Shown: positions 12,508 to 24,339, counted from the first letter of the stretch. The stretch: 64,000 nucleotides of DNA from Fasciolopsis buskii (GCA_008360955.1 LUCM01004096.1:1-64000); one strand, 5' to 3'. Notes: generated from the letters alone by a model not told the origin. Program-made: numbers and translations.

Positions 12508-13143
12508 ATACTGAATTTCTTTGTTTTTCCTTGCATTTACTTTAAAAAGTTTTCACACTTGATCCTTCTTCATTTTTGATTACCAGTGAGCATGATTACC
12601 TAAAAAGTATATTCATTTTTGTGTGCGTCCATGGTGGTCAAGGATGTTGGAAAAGTTATCATTATGAGCGGTAACCGTTGACGAACCGAGTTTGCGTTTT
12701 CGCCTAAGTCAGCTACCTATCAATTCGGTCGCTTGTAAACGATCTCGGTCTGAATCTAGAGCTATCTGACATTTGACATGCGTGCTAATCAAAGTAATGT
12801 AAAATCATCATTGTTAATATTCTCACATCTATTAGCGTTAGTGACGGTAGTATCCGTTTAAATGCGAGTAATCCTATTTGTAATATCGTAGTTGGCAGTG
12901 CATATACCAGTACTAATGCAATGATGATACTAGTAAGCGTCAGTAGTAGTAATATTTAATGTTATTGTTGTTGTATAACACTGCAAATATGCTGGAAGTG
13001 AATTAGATTTTCTTGCCTTCATGACCATTCGGTACACTTTAGTTTGACAGCACTTCTAGTTGAGGTAGGATGAAGAATATAGTGAATTCTCCTAAATAAG
13101 ACAGAGTTTTGGAGCTGATTTTAACGATAACGAAATTGCATAG
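12506..13143. other. Gene-free stretch
   Basis: No gene or repeat is recognised. Several ATT, GTA and GTT triplet clusters (about 12880-12975) give it a mildly low-complexity look. Confidence 0.5.
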
Positions 13144-13228
13144 GTTGGCCGGCAGTGTCCAAGCGGATAAGGTTGTGGCGTTTGGACGTGAAGGTCGGGG
13201 TTTCGAATCCCCCCCGCCGCCGGCCAAC
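13144..13228 (+). repeat. tRNA-like element with a 10-bp terminal inverted repeat
   Basis: The ends GTTGGCCGGC (13144-13153) and GCCGGCCAAC (13219-13228) are perfect reverse complements and contain a 7-bp acceptor-like stem. Inside is an A-box-like TGTCCAAGCGGATAAGG. A canonical T-loop TTCGAAT (13202-13208) sits between a G-run and a C-run. It is not a clean tRNA: the pair closing the T-loop would be T-C, and about five extra bases separate the T-arm from the acceptor stem. The anticodon arm is also unclear. It is best read as a tRNA-derived repeat head or tRNA pseudogene. The GC-rich block stands out from its AT-rich surroundings and has no counterpart in the window. Confidence 0.6.
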
Positions 13229-13312
13229 TTCCCCATTTGGCAGCCCTCTGTTGACAGCAGCCCCCTTCCTGAAAAGTGGTGTGCATTAGTATAGCATTAA
13301 TAAAGGAAGTAA
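13229..13312 (+). repeat. Possible body and tail of the tRNA-like repeat
   Basis: The sequence after the tRNA-like block stays GC-rich to about 13270. It then contains an AATAAA-like ATTAATAAAGG followed by AAGTAAAAAG near 13297-13316. This would fit a short retroposon with an A-rich end, but I see no second copy or target-site duplication to prove the boundary. Confidence 0.3.
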
Positions 13313-14748
13313 AAAGATGAACGATAAAAAGTAAACCTGGACCTCTAGTGAGCCGATTCTTGGTTCTGGTCATTGATCGTGTCGTTGGTCTTCACGTGTG
13401 GTCAGATTATTAGCATTTACTGCAGGCGTCTGAAACAATTATGTATTGACTTTTGCCATTGAACGAGGGCATAAACACGGACTATCATGCCCATTTAAAA
13501 TTTCGTCAGAATCTGCATTCCGGTCAGCAGATGTGTTATCTTCACTAGACCAATGAGAATGACGGTGTTATAAAGAGGAAATTTGCACTGAAATTGTGAG
13601 AAACGAAATACAGCCACATCGCTTCTCTCTATAACTTTGCTATTCAGGCTGATGATTTTAATATAGCCCCGGGTTACGTGATTTGGTTTGTAATTTACTA
13701 ATAGTTCACGATCAGTGCATAGACTGTTCCGTGCCCACGTCTCAGTTGGTGAGACAAAAACGAGAAGAATGACAATCTGGTATAGTTGTACTTCCGAACC
13801 CCCTCCCCACCTCAACCGTAAAGCTCGCTATCCAAGAAGGAATGGTGCTTTCGAATGAACACGAGCTATTTGGAATTGTATCGCTAAAACCACATCCGAA
13901 GAGCTAACACTGAGCACAGGGCATGCATCTGGTCCCATATCATGGGTATATGTCCTTACAACTTTTGCAAAATCACTGGGCTACTAAATTCATCCCGTTA
14001 GGCATTTAACCCTACTGTAAAATTGGGTTCACAAACGATCACATTGAACTGAGACATTGTAAAATGGATTCGATCATCAAAATTAAGGCTACCAGGTTGG
14101 AGCACAGCTATGTCACCGACATTAAAAGACCATACTCATTTCCGCAAACTGACAATGTTAGCAACACATTAACAAGACAGGGAGAGAAGACATGGTAGGT
14201 TAGCAAGAGTGAAGTATTCTCTGAGGCAACACTTAAATGGGCAGTTAATAAAAAAAAATAGGTCACGTGGTTACCCTACCCCGCCTTCGTGTTTGTTCTT
14301 TTCCTTGCCTCGCGTGTTCTCTTCTCGACACTCCTCGATACCCACGACACAAACTCATTCACGGTGCGAATTTGGATGAGGCAAGGTGGAGCTAGACTTC
14401 ATCAACTGACTTGTTGTGGTCTTAACGGTTTCAATGCTGTTACAACACTGGAAAGTGTAACTTTGAAAGTATGCGCTAGTCTTGGTCAAAATGCACAAAA
14501 CTATTTAAGCGATATGTGGCACTGCTCGCGAATGGAACGACCGCCTAGAACGTCATTTAACGCATAAGTCAGATAGGAAATGGAAAATGTGGTCCTAGCT
14601 AAACCAATTTCGCTATTCTGTTCCTGAAATTGAAATCTCAGTCTCATTTCTTTTGTAATTTTTCCTTTTAGTTTGATCGTTTTTGAGGTCAGTGTGAAAG
14701 TAGCAAAATCACTGAAAACAAGCTTGTTTGCTAACTTGTGTCTGTTCT
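13313..14748. other. Gene-free stretch
   Basis: No family is recognised. An A-rich run at about 14248-14258 precedes a pyrimidine-rich and GC-richer patch (14265-14350) with a 92-codon frame at 14289-14567 (+). The frame has no motif and no supporting splice signals that I could judge. Confidence 0.45.
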
Positions 14749-15070
14749 TTAGCAGTAGGAGATTGAATGTTTTCATGAAATAATTCACCATGTGATATGA
14801 TCGCTGAACTGACCATAAACAAACCATGGAAGCACTGTACAGCTGTTTCATCCTTGTTAGGAATCATCAGCAGTGTATATCCACCGCGCCCGAACTGGAA
14901 CGCGAACCCGAACCCGAACAAGGACGAACGATTCTGAGTTGAACGCCTTAGCCATTTCGCTACGGGGCAGGCTCTGAACGGTTTGTTGAACTTCACCACA
15001 TGACGATGTTGCACCTATCCGTCACTGATTTGCACGGTTACTCTCCGCTAGCTCACAGCGATCGACTCCT
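14749..15070 (-). mobile_element. tRNA-headed short retroposon with intact hammerhead motif (copy B)
   Basis: This is the best-preserved family member, in the opposite orientation to copy A. Read on the minus strand, it has the leader with ATCAGTGACGGATAGGTGCA (about 15015-15034), then the tRNA-like head with TAGCGAAATGGCTAAGG (14946-14962). A three-fold TTCGGG-type run leads into a B-box-like GGTTCGCGTTCC. The hammerhead is at 14833-14875, and the tail ends CTCCTACTGCTAAA near 14749. It is close to copy A throughout but retains the stem I closing pair that A has lost. It is non-coding; minus-strand open frames of 101 and 116 codons are shadows. Confidence 0.87.
14833..14875 (-). ncRNA. Type I hammerhead ribozyme motif, all core bases present (copy B)
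   Basis: On the minus strand the order is CACTG (stem I 5' strand), CTGATGA, TCCT-AACA-AGGA (stem II, with one U-U apposition beside the core), GAAA, CAGCTGTA, CAGTG (stem I 3' strand). Stem I is five perfect pairs next to the core, followed by an internal loop and an outer TGGA/TCCA helix. Stem III is the palindrome ACAGCTGT with essentially no loop. Predicted cleavage is between 14838 and 14837 on the minus strand, after GUA. Monomeric hammerheads with so short a stem III are generally weak, and the palindrome would let two RNAs pair into a dimeric ribozyme. That behaviour is inferred, not shown. Confidence 0.9.
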
Positions 15071-15244
15071 ACTACTAAAATGTATCAAGTAATCAAGCTC
15101 TGTAGGTTATATTCAAAGCCTTCGTCGTACTTAGGCTACCTGCAGTGAAGTCTTCTATCAGTAAGGGTCGATCGCTTGAGCTAGCGGACAGTGACTGTGC
15201 AAATCAGTGACGGATAGGTGCAACATCATGTGGTGAAGTTCAAC
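14985..15244. repeat. Foldback: inverted copies of the retroposon leader around a 90-bp spacer
   Basis: The block at about 14985-15070 and the block at about 15164-15244 are near-perfect reverse complements. Both contain GCAAATCAGTGACGGATAGG, and both carry CGATCGC and GCTAGCGG. The right arm lacks a three-base GTC found in the left arm and stops abruptly at GTTCAAC. The spacer (15075-15163) is the block also found, inverted, at 10070-10157. A transcript or single strand across the region could form a long hairpin. Confidence 0.85.
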
Positions 15245-18241
15245 TCGTTTTCTCAAAAATTAATGGTAGTTTATCTCCTTTCACTCACTTGAATATCATG
15301 CATCCTTTATCAAACAAGCGGGTATAAACAATAATAATATTGATAGAGTACGTAATTATATGGCCAGTGAGTACACTAACAAATCAAATGATTCCATGAT
15401 TTGTCAATATGACCTACCAGTATTATTGAGGTTTGGGCCTTGTTCGGTCGAAATGATCAGACGATGTAAATGATCCGTCACTTCTTCCTGTCATCTTCCA
15501 CGTTATCCTCACATTTAGCTACAACATGAAAACCCGACGACCAACTACAAGGTGGGCGGGAAGTTCTACAGCAAGACAGAAAACGAAAATGGGATTGAAA
15601 TTTGCTGTTCCATTAAACGTTTCCCCAAAGGGGCTCCCGAGAATGAATGTGCGATATGGTTTCATGAGCATACAACCATCACTCTAACTATCGCCTACCC
15701 GACTGCATTAACTGATGCGTGGACTTAACTCGTGTTTGCAACTCGCTCACCCTGGCCTAGAATACGAAGAATCTGTGAACTAACGGATGTTTAAAACATG
15801 GCAAACGTTATCAGGTCAACAACGACCATCACAAAACCAATTGTGTGGTGACTGGGTCTATCCAACAGGCCCGGTAATTTTCTTTGGCTCAGAAGCGTTT
15901 TAGTCGTATTGACGGTACCACTACTGTTGGGGTTGTGGACACAGTGAGATGGGGTGGTCGAGACCAGGTACCGTGCGCGTTAGTCTATGCGCTTAGTTGC
16001 GATGATATGCAACGCGGAAGTAATGTAAGCATTCGGAACGAACAGTTAGGCTAATGTAGAGCGAAAAATTCACGCATACCTCACTGGGATGAGTGGGCCA
16101 CACAAGATGCAATGGATGCTGTTTTTAGCTCAGTGCAATGATGAACAGCTGAGTCTACGTTAAATTTTTACAAATGTTGTTACTTCCTGTAACTCCCGAT
16201 CCTCTTCAATTTGAAGACCGAACAAAAGATTCAAGTTCATTATTACGAGATACTCAAGAACCCACTGTATTGGAGAATTACTGAGCTTAGTAATGTCCAA
16301 TCAAACTTAATTCTTTTCAATATGGGTGCGGGAAAATTAACTGAAGGTTTACATGTTTAAATAATCAGAAATGAGCTTGTATGTGAAGAATAATGATTAG
16401 AAGATCACTGACAGTAGCCAGAAGTGAAATGTGGGTAAGACTGCGTTTCAAGCCAAATTTGGGATGATAACCTGTATCACACCAAATAATCTGAAGAGAA
16501 ACACAAGAAGTTATCCAATGTGACAGAGTTCTGGAGTTTGGAGCCAGAAGAACATGTGCCTGTTCTCTTTTTTGAAGAAATGAAATTTCTTCGAACTATT
16601 TTCTAGTAGACATGCCCAAGTTATCTGAACACAGTCGCCTTGGCTATGGATCGGATTCTTTATCCAATCCATTCGCAGCTTCATTCTGACGAGTAGTAGA
16701 AAAGTCCTGAGAATATTTTGAGAGCCGCAAAGATTTTGCAAACAGATCGTGAATGGAATACAAGCTACGGATGAAACGATCGGGTTCGGCGGCATTTATG
16801 AAAATAACCTTTTCACATTTTCTCAAAGCCAAGAAAATCGGTGGGGCCACTAGTGAATTACAGCCGATCGAGTCAGTACGTTACCAACTCTGTCATATTA
16901 CACTTGAACTGTGTCGGCAGAGCTAAATGCCAACACGTTAGTCGCGCAGTATTGCTGTCATGCTATTTTTATTTTCGGACGATTAATCGGTGACTAAATA
17001 AGTGAAAGTCAGCATTAGTTTGCTCACTGTACGACCGTATTTAGACAATGTTTTTTGTTTCATTGTGTGCTAAGATGCAAGGAAACAGTTCAGCATCTAA
17101 ATTGTGCAATTTTACCATCTGGACTTTTCTGTTCGAAAATTTCACCGAACGCCTTGTTTCGATTTTATCAACTTGAAACTTAGGGCTAATTCGCATACAT
17201 AAAAAAGCCGGTCAACTCGATAATCTCTGTTGGCAGTGTGATTCATGGCTAACTCTTGAAAATTCTCCTACATGTAATAAATTGACCTGATAAGAAATAT
17301 TGATTTTCGGATGCTTGGGGATTTGGATGTCACTCTCCAGAGTAGAGAACCATCCAATCGGTGACGGTTTTCAGTTTAATTCCCAATCACGGGACTAGAT
17401 AACAAAGCGTGGTGAAATCTCCCAAGCCCTTTCTCTTATAGGCCCGTCTGCACACATGCTGGTCGGTTGAATTTTCCCACCTTCGACTAGTTAAAACAGC
17501 AATTCATAGGCCTCGGACAGAGAAACAGAGCAACTGATTTAACTGACTACCTCATCCAGAAATGGCCGGGAAATTTGCAAAGAATTTAGGCTTCGCAATT
17601 AGTAAACGAAAATGGGCTAATTCGGCGACCTTTGTGCCGACCGAACATGTATCAACTTAGTCGAATCAAGGCATTTCTAACCAATCAAGGTTTCAGAAAC
17701 CCAAAAATGTGAGTCCCACTTGTTTGTGCAAAACCTGTGGCTCGCAGTCCAATAAGACATTCATGTGAAATAACGAAGCCCAGCTTTGGCAACAGAGGTT
17801 ATTTTCATTTTTTCCCACAAATATTTTGAATTCTTGCAGTCTTTTTGTCTTTAGTGTATCGCTAGCCTTCAAATAAAACACGATCTGTGTCTAATCGCAT
17901 TGGAAGTTGTCGATTCACCCGATGGAGACCGGTGAAGGCTAATTCCAGGCCTGTTAGTAATGTACGCAATACGTGAAAAATCAACCTGTTAAGGCGCTTG
18001 GTTCTTGTCCTATTAGAATTACAATGCGAGGTACTAGATTAAAAGTAATTATCTACTAGGTATGTCATTATCCTCGCCAGCCGATTGCTTAGCGTGACCC
18101 CTAGTTTTCTGAATCGTATGCGTCACCTCTCACGTTCCTCTATCAAAGAAATTAAGTTCCTCCATGCTGATGATAATACTAATGTTAATTCAGCCAGTGG
18201 ATTGCGCCCAGCAAACTCGATGGCGGCTGGAACGGCACGCG
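15245..18241. other. Gene-free stretch
   Basis: No recognisable gene or element in 3 kb. Open frames at 16511-16850 (-) overlap each other in two frames and carry no motif. Confidence 0.5.
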
Positions 18242-18292
18242 TGCACATCCACACACACACACACACACACGCAAACACACAAGCGCGCGTGC
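18242..18292. repeat. CA microsatellite with alternating purine-pyrimidine flanks
   Basis: A perfect CA run occupies about 18250-18270, and impure CA, CG and TG dinucleotides extend to about 18292. The His/Thr-rich stretches in overlapping open frames here come from this tract and are not genes. Confidence 0.95.
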
Positions 18293-18674
18293 GTGTTAGG
18301 CATAAAAACTAGTGTCCCGAAGCAAAACTCAAAGGGGCTCAGGTGGAAAGCTGACCCAGGAAATAACTTTCAACCACATCCTACAGATCATATTAGTTTC
18401 ACGATTTGTATTCTTGACAGGCATAAAGCTGGACACTCACTCTTTAAGCGGTTTTATCTGTCTCGCTTTCCGTCGAAGCAGCCGAACAGTTGCACCATCA
18501 GCCATAATTCCGTTGATCAGGTTTTAAACTTTATGCTGGAGAGTGATGTGAGCCTTAACAGAGCCGCTTAAGTGGTTACTAGCGGTCGACTAAAGACAAA
18601 CGCAGATCACGGATATCGAAGCACTCATGACGAGCCAAATAAGAATCTGTTCTTGTCACTACAGTCGAATTGAG

Positions 18675-18765
18675 ATGATGCTATTTTTTTTAGTAGTAGG
18701 AGATTGAATGTTTACATGAAATAATTCACCATGTGATATCATCACTCAACTCATGATGCTATTTT
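18675..18765 (-). mobile_element. 65-bp 5'-truncated retroposon insertion with a perfect 13-bp target-site duplication
   Basis: ATGATGCTATTTT occurs at 18675-18687 and again at 18753-18765. Between the two copies lies only the 3' tail of the hammerhead retroposon, in minus orientation (CACATGGTGAATTATTTCAT, then CTCCTACTACTA) with a short terminal A-run. The duplication, 5' truncation and A-run together are the hallmark of LINE-type target-primed reverse transcription. They also fix the true 3' end of the family at CTACTACTA-A(n). Confidence 0.92.
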
Positions 18766-21700
18766 ATTGCCTACGAACGGCTGCATACTATCGATGCGTG
18801 GTTACGCAACAACATGGTGTCAAACAAGATGAACCAAGGGAGACTGACGACAACAGGTCACCATGGGCAGTTGTACTTCACCGCAACGCAGCTTTGGCTA
18901 ACGATTGAAGCGATCTAATCATGAAGTGACTTGGAAAACCACCGAAGTCAATGACTACCATGCTCGGTTAGTTGTAAAAGGACGACGGTTAAACGTTCCT
19001 TTATTCCCGTCGGTTTTCGTAACGCCAGATCTATCAGTTTGCAATGTGGTGTTAAATTTGAACTGTTTGTGAACTTTGGGATTAATTCAACGTTCTGGAT
19101 GCTGCCCATTTGTTCATCGTGTGCACTGTTGGCGAACACCACTGGAGTACAGAAAGTAGGCATTAGTAAACCCTTAATTAAGGCGCTTTCACAATTTGAT
19201 TTGCCCAGATCCTCAGTGGTCTGGTTTTTGATCCAATAAGAAAATCAAAAGCTACTTTGACGTGCGTAATGGAATAATAAGCGGTCAAGCACAAAGCGTT
19301 GCCCACAACCTTCATCTCTCATGGAATGTTTTGTCTTACACTATCATATGTTCTCAAACAGGTTTCCTGTTCTAGCGCCGGCTATTAAATCGAATAGGTG
19401 CCAAATGTTAGGTAAAACTGAGTTCTCGATAAACTGTGCTAAAAACTATGATGAAACGAAATCGCATGCTATCTGTGACTTTGGCACCAACTCCATTACT
19501 TTCTTAAGTTGTCGTTTAGCTTATGAAGAATCGGAGTTCCTTAATCTTTTCTTCTTGCATGCCAAACGCAGCTGATAAAACTGCATCCGTGAAAGTTTAA
19601 GGATAGAACTAGGAAATTGAAATGTACTGTTTCGAACAGGTTCACCAGCGAAATCCTAGGACTAGCATGTTATTTGCCCCTGTACTTGGCCGTCGTGTAG
19701 GAGGGTGAATATGTTGATGATACTCACCGTGCAGTTGGGCTTTCACTGGGACGGCAATGAAGCTTGTTTTCATACATTGTTTTCCGTGAATAGATATAAA
19801 CCGTAATGGTTCAGATCCGTCTCCAAACGACTCAGATTCTATGCTCCTGAATGTGCCACGTCTTCATTGCACCGCGAATTCAGTGGAGAATGTAAATAAA
19901 GTAGGGTGAAGACCTGAATCTTGAGGACCTTTACCGATCATCCGAAGTGAAACACTTTCCTCTTTAGTTTTTCTCTTTATTTGTATGAATGGCTGAAAGC
20001 AAGGTCGATCGACGAGTTGCTTTGTGGTTGAGGTGATGCGCTGAGACTTTTCAAACAGCACGCTTAAGAGAAACTCAATAGCTAAGGCACCACGACTAAT
20101 GTTGTGTACTTGTTAACTGATCATTTGGAAGCAGTTCAATGTCTAAGGTCCCTTGATAACCGTTGCTCACTGAAAAGACCATCCTGGTGCCACGCTTGAT
20201 CTAAGCAACCACGCTGAAGAATCGCACTCAGTTCAAATGGTTAATGGTTAGGTCTTATCAGAATCCATTTTTTCTGGTAGCTTGGGCGAATAACCTATGC
20301 GATACACATCCGAAACCAATCAGTTCCGTAGTTTAGTTGGTGCACTGTATATGAAATGAAATCATGACTGGTGTGGAATATCGCCGAGATCATCGTTCCT
20401 CACATTGATCCTCACCACACGAAACCCGTCATCATAAAACTGGACCTTTGATAACTTGCCTATCACTGAGTTCCAACAGCAGTCCCCGTAATTATCAGTG
20501 GTTAGGGATGTAAATGATCCGTCTAATGCTGTACCATTTTTAAAAGCTTCGTCTTTTCTCTAACCATAAATTGGACAGATAACATGAAACATCTCCGAGT
20601 GGCATAGGTCGTTTGAAGGCTAGAATAGCATTGGAAAAAAACAATTTGCAAGGCATATTTTACCCTACAGATTGTGTACTGAACTCGCTCGGGAAATGGA
20701 GACATTCACAAGAATTCATATCGGTTTTTACTAAAGTCAAGACAAAGAAAATCGCAAATTGTTTTTGCGACTGTTTACAAACCGGGTGGCACTGGCAACT
20801 GATTTTTTGATTGTTGACAAGGAATAACTAGTAGCAGGATCTTTGTTAAAGAGGAAATTCTTTGTAGTTCCGTATGTAAAGCCTTGCCAGTTCACCTTCT
20901 CATACAGTTTAATGACAGCAAGATAAAACGAGACTAGTCAAGATCATCACCTATTCACCGTTGGTTTGGGTCTCACTCGAAGTTGTGCACGATTGTACTT
21001 GCCAAAATAAAGTCAAATGACTAATGAACTTGAAGGTCTGTCAGGATGTGCGAATAACATTTAAAAAGGCAAACTTGGTAATTTCTCTAAGGTTTGCAGC
21101 GCAGAAGCTAACCACTTAATCACTCAATAAACAAAAGTAATTCTTCCGCCCATTATGTCCTGAGTAGACAGCCCAGTTTATTTATTGAATGACTGGAAAA
21201 CTTCACGCTAAACATAACTTAGTAACTGTTAAAACTGAAGGATAGTAGAGCTTTCATTTCTGTGAGAACCAACCTAAACTTGTATCTAAAGACTATTTGG
21301 GCGCTGTTCGTTAAACTGTCAAGAAAAATCGCGCACGTTGATTTCATTCGCAGATTCAAACTGGTGTTGTTTTCATTTTGTTAGTCGATCAGTGCTGTTT
21401 TTGAGTGTGCGATATGTCGTGACTTAAAAAATTGTGCTTCATTTTCAACTCGCACATCATGCTATGACATGAAACTGAGAGTAAGTGGATCTGCCATTGG
21501 ATACTAATCAAATCCACCTTCATTTCAAACATAATTCGGTAAACGGGTTACTATGCATTGTAGAGATTTAAGTCATGTCTCACTAGATTTTTGCTCGCTT
21601 TTAGACCATAAAACAACCATACGCTGTTTATTCATTAGTAAACCGTGTAAGATCACTGAAATTTTCACGATAAAAATCGTATCATTCTCTTCTATTCCCT

Positions 21701-22379
21701 CTGGTGTTAACATGTGCGAAAATTTAGTTTTTGTCCTCGAGGAGGCATTGAGCAAATTTGCATGTAATATTATTATGAATTCGAAAGTGTAATTCATACT
21801 GGAGTGTCGGATAATCAAACAGTGCGGTATCAACTGGGCGGATTCTACGTTTGAAAGGTTGACTAAAATAACAGCCGTAAAAAATTAACAGACTATTTAC
21901 CAACCACGGCCCGTTTTCTGCACTTTTTGCATCATTCTTTCTCGTCAACGACATCCGTTAGGTGCAAACTCTCGAGACAATGTTTGGCTACCACAAGTCC
22001 GAGTTTAGTAGTTCCCCAAGGTTGGGTTTTGAAAAATGACATTTCGGTTCCTGGCTAGCTGTATGGATGTCCCCTATTCTTTTCGTGTGAGTACAGGGGG
22101 AAAGGACAGTTATGAAGTTATCAAGATAGGTCACATCATCCATTCGGAACGATGGCGCATGAGATGATTCGCTCTTGATTCAGCATCAGTTGAGTTTCAG
22201 TTATATGTACATATATGCCTGAAAACAGGCAAGACACCGGTGTATTAATATGAATGGAATTAAGAAGAAAGTGGGCAATAGAAGAAATAATAAACAGTGA
22301 CAAATTAAATGTTTTTTGTGTTTCCGCCCAACACATTTCGTGAATTTTTGGCTTTTTAGATTTTTAGGGAGAGTGAGTT
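18766..22379. other. Gene-free stretch
   Basis: No gene is recognised. Several open frames of 60-86 codons occur on both strands (for example 19321-19575 and 21573-21833), but none has a motif or a believable splice context. Confidence 0.5.
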
Positions 22380-22950
22380 CTATGGGCAGGCTATGCAACA
22401 TTCGCACCACCGACTTCCATGTGAATCCATATCTCTCGGCATATCCAACCAACAGCAATCCTCATGTCTTAGGATCGTACCACGAAAGCGGGAGGCACCA
22501 AATGAGGACAAAGCCGAAACTAACTTCTTCATACCTCTAACTCAAGTCATAGCCTGACCGCCACGTCGCATTTTCCAACCTTTCCCAGCACGTGCAAAAA
22601 CAGCACGAAAGGGTAAACGATGGGCAGGCATACGTAGAACGTGTCCAAGCCACTGAAGGCGATGTCGAGCGATTACCTGTCAGAGAACTACTGTCTTCAC
22701 CTTGTTATTGCTCAGCTGATGTTCACACCAGACTCGAACGATGCTTCGGAGATATCAGTGGCCGAAGACAGGAAGTCGCTGGATATTCTCAACACGGAGA
22801 GTCCAGGTCTCGCAACTGTGAAGAACAGCGTGAACAGTATTACTGTACACCCTTCCCTTGAGGGAATGCCGGATGTCATGGCAGCGCCACAAGTGTGAGA
22901 GAATCGCGAAAGCTGTTCTGGCTTTCGCAGTTCGTGATGTGACTTCCTCC
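22380..22950 (-). pseudogene. 3' fragment of a non-LTR retrotransposon (C-terminal part of the reverse transcriptase ORF)
   Basis: Translated on the minus strand, one frame gives a continuous LINE C-terminal region. The order is EEVTSRTAKARTAF (about 22945-22905), then SHLWRCHDIRHSLKGRVY, HSCETWTLRV, WLGHVLRMPAHRLP (about 22655-22615), GKGWKMRRGGQ and MKKLVSALSSFG. The usual wording in related elements is FANLRHLW, YGCETWPLRVED and WLGHVLRMP. Three in-frame TGA stops occur (22755-22757, 22680-22682, and one after QAMT near 22532) with no frameshift seen, so this is a fairly recent, dead copy. The catalytic core is absent, consistent with 5' truncation. Plus-strand open frames at 22592-22898 are shadows. 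Confidence 0.88.
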
Positions 22951-24339
22951 GAGTATAAACCTACATGTAATTTATGCTAGCAGTACTCTGATCTGAAAGG
23001 CGTGCATCAGTAATACAAATGCACGTGACTGGCTGGTTTGCTTTCTAACATTCTGAATAGCAATTGCTAATGCGATTCTTGGCCTGCAGATAAAACCAGA
23101 AGAAGTTGTCTCTTCTTCTAGACCCATTTGTTTTCAACCTATAAGCACGGCTCAATGTTGGTAAAGGACAGCGTTAATCCATGCAGGATTCAATCATCCA
23201 AAAGCCAGTCTAGCGAAACTGTGTCGAGTGTAGTCTAGCCGAACCGTTTCATGCCCAGCGATATCAAGACATGTTATGTCCAGTCTAATCAAGTCCTGGA
23301 AAAGATCATTCGTGAAAAGCAAATCGACACTGATGGGACGATTTTCCAATAGTGAACGACAATTCTTCAACCGATTGCGCCAAATCGCATCACTTTTTAC
23401 AGTGTTATCAAAGCTGGGACATATTGGCCAACCGAATACCAAGCCTATGGCAGATGAGTTTCCCTGCACAAAATGGGTATTGGAAAGCATTGGTCTTGGT
23501 GGAAATTCGGTGCACCTCTCACAAAGGACAATAAAATGACAATAAAATCTGAATTTTTCCTGCCATCAAATTTTTTTCAGATGGTTGTTTTTTCTCATCA
23601 CAAACTTATTGTAATCCTACAACGATGGATTCATTTTATTCACGCATTTCCCTTTGGTCATGACCTCGACATTTGTGTCATAATTGGTTAATCCTATGTT
23701 CGTTAATTTACTGCATTATGGGGCTCTGCTGGCGGACTATACATAAGGTCGTTCAAACATCTTTGACCATTTCCTTGTTGTGTCTGCCGATTCGTGGTCG
23801 GTTCACTTACGGAGTCACTATCAGGTGGTAGTATGGTCTTGTGAAACACTGCAACGCAATATGACAATTTCTTGGTAGGCTTATTCTTGTCAGTGTGAGC
23901 CAATCGAATGCCTAGATTTTTACCAACTAAACTTGAATTATTGATAAATTACAAGCTTTTGCTAGTTTTCTATCCTTAAGTACACTCTGTACACTCCGTA
24001 CAGTCAGTGCATTCTATCACAGGGGATTGGAAACCTCTTCAAAAAACCATCTCTGAAATTAAAAATTACTGTAAGGGGGAAACTGCACCAAGCTGATAGG
24101 ACGATCCAATGCCTGTCCTCATGACCAAGTTTGGAAGTTTGGAAGAAAGTAGTGGAGGCAAAGGAGATAGACAAAATTATGAAATGCACGATTTTGCACT
24201 CCGGTTCCATTTTAACGTTCGCCGTTTAGGTGACTTATCCAACTGTCATGAGATTATCGTCCACAAAAACTGCCACTCAGATCATCCATTTAGGCAACCA
24301 GGGGCACAACTCCCAACGCATGAGTCAGTCTTGTGCGAG
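22951..24339. other. Gene-free stretch
   Basis: No gene is recognised. A loose repetition of CTAGACT / CTAGTCT-like words occurs around 23207-23290, giving open frames on both strands without motifs. Confidence 0.5.

Noticed and set aside
18164..18571. 135-codon open frame through the CA microsatellite
   Set aside because: The His/Thr block is the microsatellite, and the rest shows no motif or splice support.
22592..22898. Two plus-strand open frames of 89 and 85 codons
   Set aside because: The minus strand encodes recognisable LINE C-terminal motifs over the same bases, so the plus frames are shadows.
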